DNA of 5,286 bases, taken from contig VSOO01000113.1 of the NCBI GenBank assembly GCA_009774895.1, positions 1 through 5,286 of the forward strand. The letters are read 5' to 3'. Every line of letters starts with the position of its first letter. Position 1 is the stretch's first letter. Below are positions 1 to 5,286 of the stretch, one piece after another. The notes under the pieces were generated by a model. That model did no database searches, was not told where the DNA came from, and saw nothing but the letters and a program-made list of their open reading frames with translations. The stretch comes from Alistipes sp. GTDB lineage: Bacteria; Bacteroidota; Bacteroidia; Bacteroidales; Rikenellaceae. The position numbers and the translations under genes were made by a program.

Positions 1-1076
1 GTCTCGTTCACGCCGAAGCCCGCGTCGCAGCGCTCCTTGGCGGCACGCGACGCCCCGTCGCGCGGCCCGAGGTTGCCGAACGCAGGGTAGCGGCGCTCCA
101 GGTAGTAGTCGCGGTCCTCCTCGGCGATGTCCGAGGGCTTCTTGGCGCCCGAGCGGATCGCCTTCACGTCCTCGATCTTCTTCGGCACCCAGATGCGGCC
201 GTCGTTACGCAGCGACTCCGACATGAGGGTCAGCTTCGACTGCTGGTCGCCGTGCACGGGGATGCACGTGGGGTGGATCTGCGTGAAGCAGGGATTGGCG
301 AAGCCGGCACCCTTGCGGTAGCACTGGAATGCGGCCGAGCCGTTCGAAGCCATGGCGTTGGTCGAGAGGAAGAATACGTTGCCGTAACCGCCCGTGGCGA
401 TGACCACGGCATGCGCACCGTGGCGCTCGATCTCGCCCGTCACCAGGTTGCGGGCGATGATGCCGCGGGCCTCGCCGTCCTCGATCACGATGTCGAGCAT
501 CTCGTGGCGCGGGTAGCTCTTGACCGAACCTGCGGCGATCTCCTTGTTCAGCGCGGCATAGGCGCCCAGCAGGAGCTGCTGGCCCGTCTGGCCGCGGGCA
601 TAGAACGTACGCGACACCTGCGCGCCGCCGAACGAACGGTTGGCCAGCAGGCCGCCGTACTCGCGGGCGAAAGGCACGCCCTGGGCCACGCACTGGTCGA
701 TGATCAGGTTGGCCACCTCGGCCAGACGGTAGACGTTGGCCTCGCGGGCACGGTAGTCGCCGCCCTTGATCGTGTCATAGAAGAGGCGGTATACCGAGTC
801 GTTGTCGTTCTGATAGTTCTTGGCCGCATTGATACCGCCCTGCGCTGCGATCGAATGCGCGCGGCGGGGCGAGTCCTGAATGCAGAATACCTTCACGTTG
901 TATCCGAGTTCGCCGAGCGAAGCGGCTGCGGAAGCACCGCCCAGGCCGGTTCCGACGATGATGATGTCGAGCTTGCGCTTGTTCGCGGGGCTGACTACCT
1001 TGATCGCTGCCTTGTGATTGCTCCACTTCTGAGCGAGTTCGCCGGCAGGAATTTTAGCATCTAAATTGAAAGCCAT
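1..1076 (-). CDS. sdhA: Succinate dehydrogenase/fumarate reductase flavoprotein subunit SdhA (3' end beyond the window)
   Basis: This is the catalytic FAD subunit that interconverts succinate and fumarate on the cytoplasmic face of the membrane-bound complex. In gut Bacteroidales it mainly works as a fumarate reductase in succinate production. The reading frame starts at ATG 1076 and stays open to the left edge, giving 358 complete codons; the family is usually about 640-660 residues, so roughly the C-terminal 45% is missing. The Rossmann FAD-binding motif [10 protein letters not shown] lies at residues 42-51. H74 in [11 protein letters not shown] is the expected site of covalent FAD attachment. 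Other active-site signatures are QIHPT (266-270, H268), SESLRNDGR (286-294) and LGPRD (336-340), whose R339 matches the family's proton-transfer arginine. The N-terminal extension before the FAD fold (residues 1-36) is typical of Bacteroidetes homologues. The gene lies 36 bp downstream of sdhC, with no terminator visible between them and an A-rich stretch before the ATG instead of a Shine-Dalgarno. The Sdh or Frd name cannot be settled from sequence. Confidence 0.97.
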   Translation of the reverse strand, partial: MAFNLDAKIPAGELAQKWSNHKAAIKVVSPANKRKLDIIIVGTGLGGASAAASLGELGYNVKVFCIQDSPRRAHSIAAQGGINAAKNYQNDNDSVYRLFYDTIKGGDYRAREANVYRLAEVANLIIDQCVAQGVPFAREYGGLLANRSFGGAQVSRTFYARGQTGQQLLLGAYAALNKEIAAGSVKSYPRHEMLDIVIEDGEARGIIARNLVTGEIERHGAHAVVIATGGYGNVFFLSTNAMASNGSAAFQCYRKGAGFANPCFTQIHPTCIPVHGDQQSKLTLMSESLRNDGRIWVPKKIEDVKAIRSGAKKPSDIAEEDRDYYLERRYPAFGNLGPRDGASRAAKERCDAGFGVNE

Positions 1077-1112
1077 ATTTCGTGTGTGTTTATTGTTCGG
1101 AAAACGGGTTCA

Positions 1113-1877
1113 TTAGCAGCCTGCGCAGCAACCTGCGGCAGCCTCAACGGCTTCGGCGGCGCCGGAAACGGCGGTCGTGGCCATGGCGGCCTCACGCAGA
1201 CAGGGGCAGAAGAAGTAGACGAGCACCACGACGGCGAAGCCCGCGAAAACGAGCGTGGCCACCACGTTGGCGATGCACTTCAGACGGGGATACCACGTGT
1301 CGTTGGCCCAGCCCACGGTCTGGAACATCGACCACACGCCGTGCGTGAGGTGGAACCACAGCGCTGCGAACCACACGAGGTAGAGCACCACGTAATACCA
1401 CTGCGAGAAGGTGTAGGCGATCAGCGCGGCGCCGTTCGCGGGCGAGTAGCCCAGCGAGTTGGCGTGGTCGCCCATGAGCTCCACGAGCTGCATCTTGGCC
1501 CAGAAGTTGGCCAGGTGCAGACCCAGGCCGGCCAGCACGATGAAGCCCAGCACGAGCATGTTCTTCGAAGCCCACGCCACGCCGGGCTCCTTCACCGTCA
1601 CGGCGTAGCGCTGCGAGCCGCGCGCCTTGTAGTTGTTGAGCGTCAGCACCACGGCGTAGATCAGGTGCACGAGCACGCCGGCGGCGAGCACGGCCGTGCC
1701 CACGAGCGCATACCAGTTGGCGCCCAGGAACGCACAGATCAGGTTATACCCCTCGGGCGAGAGGATCGCCGTGATGTTCATGGACATGTGGAAGAGGATA
1801 AAGAGCACCAGGAATGCACCCGAGACGCTCATTACTAACTTCTTGCCAAGCGAAGAATTGGTCAAAAAACAGTTCAT
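1113..1877 (-). CDS. sdhC: Succinate dehydrogenase/fumarate reductase cytochrome b558 subunit SdhC
   Basis: This is the membrane anchor that carries haem b and exchanges electrons between menaquinol and the SdhAB catalytic part. It has 254 residues and starts at ATG 1877. Five hydrophobic segments are visible, at about residues 13-38, 56-80, 106-126, 160-180 and 203-223. This is the pattern of the single-polypeptide, dihaem b558 family (B. subtilis SdhC, Wolinella FrdC). H30, H71, H121 and H176 or H179 fall one per helix in helices 1-4 and are the likely axial haem ligands; that assignment is by analogy. No SdhD gene is present, as expected for this type. It is the first gene of an sdhC-sdhA operon driven by the promoter at 1928-1958. 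The C-terminus is odd: after helix 5 come FCPC (223-226), an Ala-rich linker, and a closing GCCAGC, so five cysteines lie in the last 31 residues. Confidence 0.95.
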   Translation of the reverse strand: MNCFLTNSSLGKKLVMSVSGAFLVLFILFHMSMNITAILSPEGYNLICAFLGANWYALVGTAVLAAGVLVHLIYAVVLTLNNYKARGSQRYAVTVKEPGVAWASKNMLVLGFIVLAGLGLHLANFWAKMQLVELMGDHANSLGYSPANGAALIAYTFSQWYYVVLYLVWFAALWFHLTHGVWSMFQTVGWANDTWYPRLKCIANVVATLVFAGFAVVVLVYFFCPCLREAAMATTAVSGAAEAVEAAAGCCAGC

Positions 1878-1902
1878 GGTCTTGAAATTTTGTTTATATT
1901 TG
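1872..1902 (+). promoter_or_regulatory. Candidate promoter for the 5-formyltetrahydrofolate cyclo-ligase gene
   Basis: On the plus strand TATATTTG (1895-1902) is a perfect TANNTTTG -7 element. At the correct 19-bp spacing the -33 position reads only GTTC (1872-1875), a poor match. Use of this site would give a leader of about 85 nt before the ATG at 1994 and would place the promoter within the transcribed leader of the divergent sdhC gene. A weaker alternative is TATTGTTTG (1938-1946), which has one extra base in the spacer of the -7 element. In this AT-rich stretch a chance match is quite possible. Confidence 0.35.
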
Positions 1903-1927
1903 TTAAAAATTTATGTGTTCACGAGCA

Positions 1928-1958
1928 CAAAGATAATTATTGTTTGCAGAATAACAAC
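1928..1958 (-). promoter_or_regulatory. Bacteroidetes-type promoter for sdhC-sdhA
   Basis: Read on the minus strand, TATCTTTG (1935-1928) matches the Bacteroidetes -7 consensus TANNTTTG exactly. It is preceded after a 19-bp spacer by GTTG (1958-1955), a 3/4 match to the -33 TTTG element. Transcription should begin near 1920-1924. That gives a leader of about 45 nt that is rich in A and T and has no Shine-Dalgarno, which is normal for well-translated genes in this phylum. Elements and spacing are read directly; promoter activity is inferred. Confidence 0.8.
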
Positions 1959-1993
1959 ATTTTCAGACCGGATTTTCTATCCCCTCACAGCTT

Positions 1994-2527
1994 ATGACGG
2001 ACAAAAAAGAGATTCGCCGCACGATGAAGCGGCTCAACCTGTCGCTCTCGGCCGAAGCGCGTTCGGAGCGCTCCGAGCGGCTTTTCGCCGAGGTGGCGGC
2101 CACGGCGGAATTCGCCGCGGCACGCACCGTGGCCCTCTTCGCCTCGCTGCCCGACGAGCCCGACACCGCCGCGGCACTCGCGGCCTGGGCCGCGGACAAA
2201 CGCCTGGTCGTGCCGCGCGTCGCGGGCGACGAGATGGAGTTCTACGACTATGTGCCCGACGCCATGCGCAGCGGCGCTTTCGGCATCGACGAACCGCAGG
2301 GCGCGACGCCCTGTCCGCCGGAGCGGATCGACCTGATCGTCGTGCCCGGCACGGCCTTCACCCGTGCCGGCGCCCGCATGGGCCGCGGCCGCGGCTACTA
2401 CGACCGCTACCTCTCGCGCCCCGGCTTCCGCGCCCGCACCGTCGGCGTCTGCTACACCCACCAGCTGCTCGACACGCTGCCCGTCGAACCGCACGACGTG
2501 CCGCTCGACCGCGTAATCGCCGGATGA
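1994..2527 (+). CDS. 5-formyltetrahydrofolate cyclo-ligase (5,10-methenyltetrahydrofolate synthetase)
   Basis: This cytoplasmic enzyme uses ATP to convert 5-formyltetrahydrofolate to 5,10-methenyltetrahydrofolate, returning a stored or inhibitory folate to the one-carbon pool. It belongs to the family of E. coli YgfA/Fau and B. subtilis YqgN. The 177 residues are close to the family's usual 180-200. The basic N-terminal helix (KKEIRRTMK, 4-12) is where the family binds ATP phosphates. FGIDEP (96-101), DLIVVPGTAF (113-122) and the hallmark glycine-rich loop RMGRGRGYYDRYL (128-140) follow in order, and the C-terminal segment from VCYTHQ to PLDRVI (152-175) is also typical. The ATG at 1994 is chosen because the KxxxR helix begins directly after it; no Shine-Dalgarno is visible. 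It is a single gene, divergent from sdhC and convergent with the YeiH-family gene, and ends in TGA 47 bp after reading into a short direct repeat region. Confidence 0.95.
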   Translation: MTDKKEIRRTMKRLNLSLSAEARSERSERLFAEVAATAEFAAARTVALFASLPDEPDTAAALAAWAADKRLVVPRVAGDEMEFYDYVPDAMRSGAFGIDEPQGATPCPPERIDLIVVPGTAFTRAGARMGRGRGYYDRYLSRPGFRARTVGVCYTHQLLDTLPVEPHDVPLDRVIAG

Positions 2528-2551
2528 CCACAAACTGATCGCCGGATGACC
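2516..2551. repeat. 14-bp direct repeat spanning the cyclo-ligase stop codon
   Basis: The sequence ATCGCCGGATGACC occurs at 2516-2529, where it encodes the last residues and the TGA stop of the cyclo-ligase, and again exactly at 2538-2551 in the intergenic region. The copies are offset by 22 bp. This looks like a small local duplication of the gene's end. No function is evident. Confidence 0.75.
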
Positions 2552-2607
2552 TCGCGGCCCGCGGCCGACGCTTTCGGCCTCGGGAGCACCGCCCCCCCCG
2601 AAAACAG

Positions 2608-2647
2608 AACCGGGACGGCTCGTCGGAGGAGCGCATCCCGGTTTTTT
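2608..2647 (+). terminator. Intrinsic terminator between convergent genes, possibly bidirectional
   Basis: AACCGGGA (2608-2615) pairs perfectly with TCCCGGTT (2636-2643). A second stem, GCTC (2618-2621) with GAGC (2629-2632), closes a 7-nt loop inside it. A run of six T (2642-2647) overlaps and follows the right arm, giving a standard Rho-independent terminator for the plus-strand cyclo-ligase gene 80 bp upstream. On the minus strand the same hairpin is followed by a weaker U-rich tail (complement of 2601-2607), so it may also end transcription of the YeiH-family gene, whose stop is at 2665. Confidence 0.85.
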
Positions 2648-2664
2648 CCCGGCTGCGAGGCCTG

Positions 2665-3699
2665 CTAACCGAAGAGCGGAAGCAGGTATTTCGACAGGGC
2701 GTATCCGCCCGCCAGCAGCCACACGTAGAGCAGTCCCGCGAGCAGGAACGGGCGGGCTCCCGCCTGCCTGAACTTGGCGAAGCTCGTCTCGGTGCCGAGC
2801 GCCGTCATGGCCATCGTCAGCAGGAAGGTGTCGAACTCGTTGATTCCCGCGACCACGCCCTGCGGCAGCAGGTCGAAGGAGTTGAACCCGATGACGGCCA
2901 GGAAGCCGAACGCGAACCACGGAACGGCGATCGTACGCTTCGCCCCCGCGGCATCCGCCGCCGTGCCGCGCCGCGCCGCGAAGAAGCTCATCACCAGCAG
3001 CACGGGCGCCAGCATCATCACGCGGATCATCTTGGTAATGGTGGCCGCATCGGCGATCTCGGGCCCCATGGCGTTGCCGGCCCCCACCACGTGGGCCACC
3101 TCGTGCAGCGTCGAACCGGTGTACACGGCCATCTGCTCGGGCGTGAGCGCGAGCAGGCCGCTGCGCCACAGCGCGGGATAGAGAAACATCGACACCGTGC
3201 CGAAGATCACCACCGTGGATACGGCCACCGCCGTCTTGTGGGGCTCGCAGCGCACCACGCCCTCGGCGCCGAGCACGGCCGCCGCACCGCAGATCGAACT
3301 GCCCGTGGCGGTCATCAGCGCCGTGTCGGCATCCATCTTCATCAGGCGACCCAGCGCCACGCCCAGCAGCAGCGTCGCCACCACCACAACCGCATCGACC
3401 GCAATGGCCGGCAGACCGATGGCCGCCACCTGGGCGAACGTAAGCCGGAAACCGTAGAGCACGATACCCAGCCGCAGCAGCTGCTTCGAACAGAACCTGA
3501 TGCCCGGCACCCACGTCTCGGGCAGGTGGTTGCGCAGGCTGTTGGCATAGACCATACCGAGCAGGATACCCACGATCAGCGGACTGAACGAGAGTTTGCG
3601 CACGAAGTCGAATTCGGCGATGTAGAACGCCGAAAACGAGAAAAGAGCAATGAGCAGAATGCCGTGCAGCACATTGCCCCGTTGTTCGTTGATTATCAT
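2665..3699 (-). CDS. YeiH/UPF0324-family putative sulfate exporter (integral membrane protein)
   Basis: This is a polytopic inner-membrane protein of the YeiH family (Cons_hypoth698, putative sulfate exporter). The transported substrate is not established for most members. From ATG 3699 it has 344 residues, the usual family length. Around ten hydrophobic segments can be seen, for example 10-28, 37-53, 72-86, 96-117, 154-176, 226-241, 258-275, 290-303 and 316-337. Family hallmarks are GSSICGAAAVLGAEG (133-147) and the HEVAHVVGAGNAMG stretch (199-212), both in intramembrane or loop regions between repeats. The frame extends upstream to ATG 3765, but those 22 residues are polar, look unlike the family's N-terminus, and the hydrophobic core starts soon after M at 3699. 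I see no TANNTTTG promoter directly upstream, so its transcription is unexplained. No sulfur-metabolism gene or LysR regulator is adjacent, so the context adds nothing on substrate. Confidence 0.9.
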   Translation of the reverse strand: MIINEQRGNVLHGILLIALFSFSAFYIAEFDFVRKLSFSPLIVGILLGMVYANSLRNHLPETWVPGIRFCSKQLLRLGIVLYGFRLTFAQVAAIGLPAIAVDAVVVVATLLLGVALGRLMKMDADTALMTATGSSICGAAAVLGAEGVVRCEPHKTAVAVSTVVIFGTVSMFLYPALWRSGLLALTPEQMAVYTGSTLHEVAHVVGAGNAMGPEIADAATITKMIRVMMLAPVLLVMSFFAARRGTAADAAGAKRTIAVPWFAFGFLAVIGFNSFDLLPQGVVAGINEFDTFLLTMAMTALGTETSFAKFRQAGARPFLLAGLLYVWLLAGGYALSKYLLPLFG

Positions 3700-3996
3700 A
3701 TATATTCCTATTTCAACCGTTGTATTCCCACACCACCGGGGCCCGCTCCGTATCCGGTTCCGCACACAGGACTGCCAGGTTCGGGCCTTTTACGGACGGA
3801 CTCCCGTCGGCGGAAAAAACCGTTTTACACTACGGTTTGCCCGGCCTGCCGGACGCATCGGGCTCCATGGCAACTGTTTTGCCGCCCCGGCTTCACCGTT
3901 CGGCACCGCAGGCGGCCCGGCCGCAGCCCGCAGAACGCCGCAGGGCCGCCCGACTCCTTTCATCCCGGCCGCACCGCCGCCGGCCAGGCCGCCACA
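3700..3996. other. GC-rich intergenic region between ffh and the YeiH-family gene
   Basis: This 297-bp stretch holds the untranslated tail of ffh, a candidate terminator (3814-3838), and whatever promoter drives the YeiH-family gene. Several GC-rich short inverted repeats are present, such as GGCCG/CGGCC at 3967-3971 and 3981-3985 and GACGG/CCGTC at 3795-3799 and 3804-3808. None is followed by a T-run. Open frames crossing it on the plus strand are low-complexity Arg/Pro/Ala shadows continuing into antisense ffh. I see no tRNA, no convincing small gene and no consensus promoter. Confidence 0.6.
3814..3838 (-). terminator. Candidate terminator downstream of ffh
   Basis: On the minus strand AAACCGT (3838-3832) pairs with ACGGTTT (3823-3817) around an 8-nt loop, and the right arm runs into six T in total (3819-3814). 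The stem is only 7 bp with three G/C pairs, so it is modest. It is the only hairpin with a T-run between ffh and the next gene. It lies about 160 nt past the ffh stop codon. Confidence 0.5.
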
Positions 3997-5256
3997 CTAC
4001 CGGCGACGCAACATGCCGCCGGGCATCTTCATCTTGCCCCCGCCGGCCACGGCCTTCATCATCTTGCGCGTCTGCTCGAACTGCTTCATCAGGCGGTTCA
4101 CGTCGGCCATCGTCGTACCCGAGCCCTGCGCGATGCGTTCGCGGCGGCGGGCGTTGATGATCTCGGGGTGCTCGCGCTCGGCGGGCGTCATCGACGAAAT
4201 GATCGCCTCGGTCTGCTTGAAGGCATCCTCCGGAATATCCACATCCTTCAGCGCCTTGCCCACGCCCGGAATCATCGACGCGAGGTCCTTCAGGTTGCCC
4301 ATCTTCTTGATCTGGGCGATCTGGGCCATGAAGTCGTTGAAATCGAACTGGTCCTTCACGATCTTCTTCTTCAGGCGCCGCGCCTCCTCCTCGTCGTACT
4401 GCTCCTGCGCACGCTCCACGAGCGACACCACGTCGCCCATGCCGAGGATGCGGTCGGCCATACGTTCGGGGTGGAACACCTGGAGCGTATCCATCTTCTC
4501 GCCGCTCGAAATGAACTTCAACGGCTTATCGACCACCGAGCGGATCGAGATCGCGGCACCGCCGCGCGTGTCGCCGTCGAGCTTGGTCAGCACCACGCCG
4601 TCGAAGTCGAGGCGCTCGTTGAACTCGCGCGCCGTGTTCACGGCGTCCTGTCCCGTCATGGCATCGACCACGAAGAGCGTCTCGGAGGGTTTCACGGCGG
4701 CTTTCACGGCCGCGATCTCCTCCATCATCGCCTCGTCCACAGCCAGACGGCCCGCCGTATCGACGATCACCGTATTGAACGACTTCTGACGCGCATAACG
4801 CACGGCATTCTCGGCGATCTGCAGCGGATTGCGGTTGCCCTCCTCGGTGTAGACCTCCAAGCACAACTGACCGAAAAAAAAATACAACTGGTCGATGGCC
4901 GCCGGACGGTAGACGTCGCCCGCCACGAGCAGCACCTGACGGCCCTTTTTGCTCTTGAGGAACGAAGCCAGCTTGCCCGAGAAGGTAGTCTTACCCGAAC
5001 CCTGCAAACCCGCGATGAGCACCACGGCGGGCGTGCCGTCCAGACGGACGTCGGCAGCCGTGCCGCCCATGAGCGCGGCCAGTTCGTCGCGCACGATCTT
5101 GGTCATCATCTGCCCGGGCTTGACCGAGCGCAGCACGTCCTGCCCCAGGGCCTTCTCCTTCACCTGATCGGTGAACGTCTTGGCTACTTTGTAATTGACA
5201 TCGGCGTCGATCAGCGCGGGGCTCTCCTGGTTGCTCGACGCCCCGTCATAGCGCAT
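3997..5256 (-). CDS. ffh: Signal recognition particle protein Ffh (SRP54 homologue), N-terminus missing or replaced
   Basis: Ffh is the GTPase of the signal recognition particle. It binds 4.5S RNA and signal sequences on nascent chains and delivers ribosomes to FtsY at the membrane. Counting from ATG 5256 (419 residues), the G-domain motifs are the P-loop GLQGSGKTT (83-91), DVYRPAA (114-120), DTAGR (166-170), TKLDGDTRGG (224-233) and GEK (252-254). The Met-rich M domain covers about 303-404 and includes the RNA-binding signature RIAQGSGTT (374-382). The M domain separates it from FtsY. The tail is Gly/Lys/Met/Arg-rich and ends in RRR. Recognisable homology begins only at ALIDADVNYK (residue 14, about 5217). 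The roughly 38 preceding residues of the N-domain helices expected in a protein of about 440-450 residues are not encoded; the window instead has unrelated codons and no in-frame stop to the edge. The start at 5256 is therefore only nominal. Residues 124-133 are also unlike the family (see 4858-4887). Confidence 0.93.
   Translation of the reverse strand: MRYDGASSNQESPALIDADVNYKVAKTFTDQVKEKALGQDVLRSVKPGQMMTKIVRDELAALMGGTAADVRLDGTPAVVLIAGLQGSGKTTFSGKLASFLKSKKGRQVLLVAGDVYRPAAIDQLYFFFGQLCLEVYTEEGNRNPLQIAENAVRYARQKSFNTVIVDTAGRLAVDEAMMEEIAAVKAAVKPSETLFVVDAMTGQDAVNTAREFNERLDFDGVVLTKLDGDTRGGAAISIRSVVDKPLKFISSGEKMDTLQVFHPERMADRILGMGDVVSLVERAQEQYDEEEARRLKKKIVKDQFDFNDFMAQIAQIKKMGNLKDLASMIPGVGKALKDVDIPEDAFKQTEAIISSMTPAEREHPEIINARRRERIAQGSGTTMADVNRLMKQFEQTRKMMKAVAGGGKMKMPGGMLRRR
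4858..4887 (-). other. AT-rich, homopolymer-containing island inside ffh
   Basis: These ten codons (residues 124-133 counted from ATG 5256) read LYFFFGQLCL and contain nine consecutive A on the plus strand (4874-4882). The flanks, DVYRPAAIDQ before and EVYTEEGN after, are normal Ffh. From memory of Bacteroidetes Ffh proteins, this helix usually reads like RVLxEQIGV, so the length and frame are kept while the composition shifts to aromatic, T-rich codons. The surrounding gene is strongly GC-rich. Confidence 0.6.
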
Positions 5257-5286
5257 CAGCGGCCGGGCGCGCGGGTGGGGGGGCCG
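5218..5286 (-). other. Non-Ffh sequence at the window edge upstream of ffh homology
   Basis: This 69-bp stretch lies where the Ffh N-domain should be encoded. In the ffh frame it reads through without a stop as a Pro/Arg-rich leader followed by LMRYDGASSNQESP. The other two minus-strand frames each hit a stop within 45 bp and also do not resemble Ffh. The outermost 30 bp are very GC-rich with a run of seven G (5277-5283). It could be a chimeric contig end, a rearrangement breakpoint, or a divergent fusion; the sequence cannot separate these. Confidence 0.55.

Noticed and set aside
48..59. A 12-bp match (CGACGCCCCGTC) between sdhA and the anomalous ffh edge at 5236-5247
   Set aside because: A 12-mer shared once in about 5 kb of GC-rich DNA is expected by chance and does not show that the edge derives from sdhA.
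252..1064. Long plus-strand open frame of 270 codons opposite sdhA
   Set aside because: It is antisense to a clearly homologous SdhA, has no recognisable domain, and GC-rich codon bias commonly leaves such frames open.
1086..1838. Plus-strand open frame of 250 codons opposite sdhC, rich in His, Glu, Val and Arg
   Set aside because: It is the reverse complement of hydrophobic SdhC codons, which produces this low-complexity composition.
1885..1912. AAATTTT/AAAATTT inverted repeat in the sdhC leader
   Set aside because: It consists only of A and T with a 14-nt spacer in AT-rich DNA, too weak to call a structure or operator.
1985..3514. Minus-strand frame of 509 codons spanning the cyclo-ligase gene, the terminator and most of the YeiH-family gene
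   Set aside because: It crosses a strong terminator and two confidently identified genes, and its Gly/Ala/Arg-rich product resembles nothing I know.
3700..3765. Upstream start (ATG 3765) adding 22 residues to the YeiH-family protein
   Set aside because: The extension is polar and unlike the family's N-terminus, while ATG 3699 gives the usual length.
3720..4157. Possible plus-strand gene in the ffh/YeiH-family gap
   Set aside because: It runs antisense into the ffh coding region and encodes Arg/Pro-rich low-complexity sequence; no promoter or domain is seen.

Overview
The window looks like chromosomal core sequence from a GC-rich member of the Bacteroidales, probably Alistipes or another Rikenellaceae. 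Three things suggest this. The succinate dehydrogenase/fumarate reductase genes are of the Bacteroidetes type, with a single b558-type membrane anchor preceding the flavoprotein. The promoter ahead of them matches the Bacteroidetes consensus (TTG-like -33, 19-bp spacer, TANNTTTG -7). No start codon has a recognisable Shine-Dalgarno sequence. The genus is an inference; I ran no search.

Layout from left to right. Positions 1-1877 hold sdhC followed by sdhA on the minus strand, with sdhA running off the left edge; sdhB would be expected further left. An AT-rich divergent intergenic region (1878-1993) carries the sdhC promoter and probably the promoter for a plus-strand 5-formyltetrahydrofolate cyclo-ligase gene (1994-2527). 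That gene converges on a minus-strand YeiH-family membrane protein gene (2665-3699), with a strong hairpin terminator between them. A 297-bp GC-rich gap (3700-3996) with a candidate terminator separates it from ffh (signal recognition particle GTPase), which fills the right part of the window on the minus strand.

The genes are four separate housekeeping functions: respiration/fumarate reduction, folate one-carbon salvage, a putative anion exporter, and co-translational membrane targeting. Only sdhC-sdhA form an evident operon. I see no mobile element, CRISPR array, RNA gene or defence-type system, and no convincing undescribed system.

The real anomalies are in ffh. The sequence upstream of about 5217 does not encode the expected Ffh N-terminus although the frame stays open to the window edge. 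There is also an AT-rich island with a nine-base homopolymer (4858-4887) that replaces a normally mixed helix in the GTPase domain with Tyr/Phe-rich residues. Both could be assembly or sequence artefacts near a contig end and should be checked before any biological reading.
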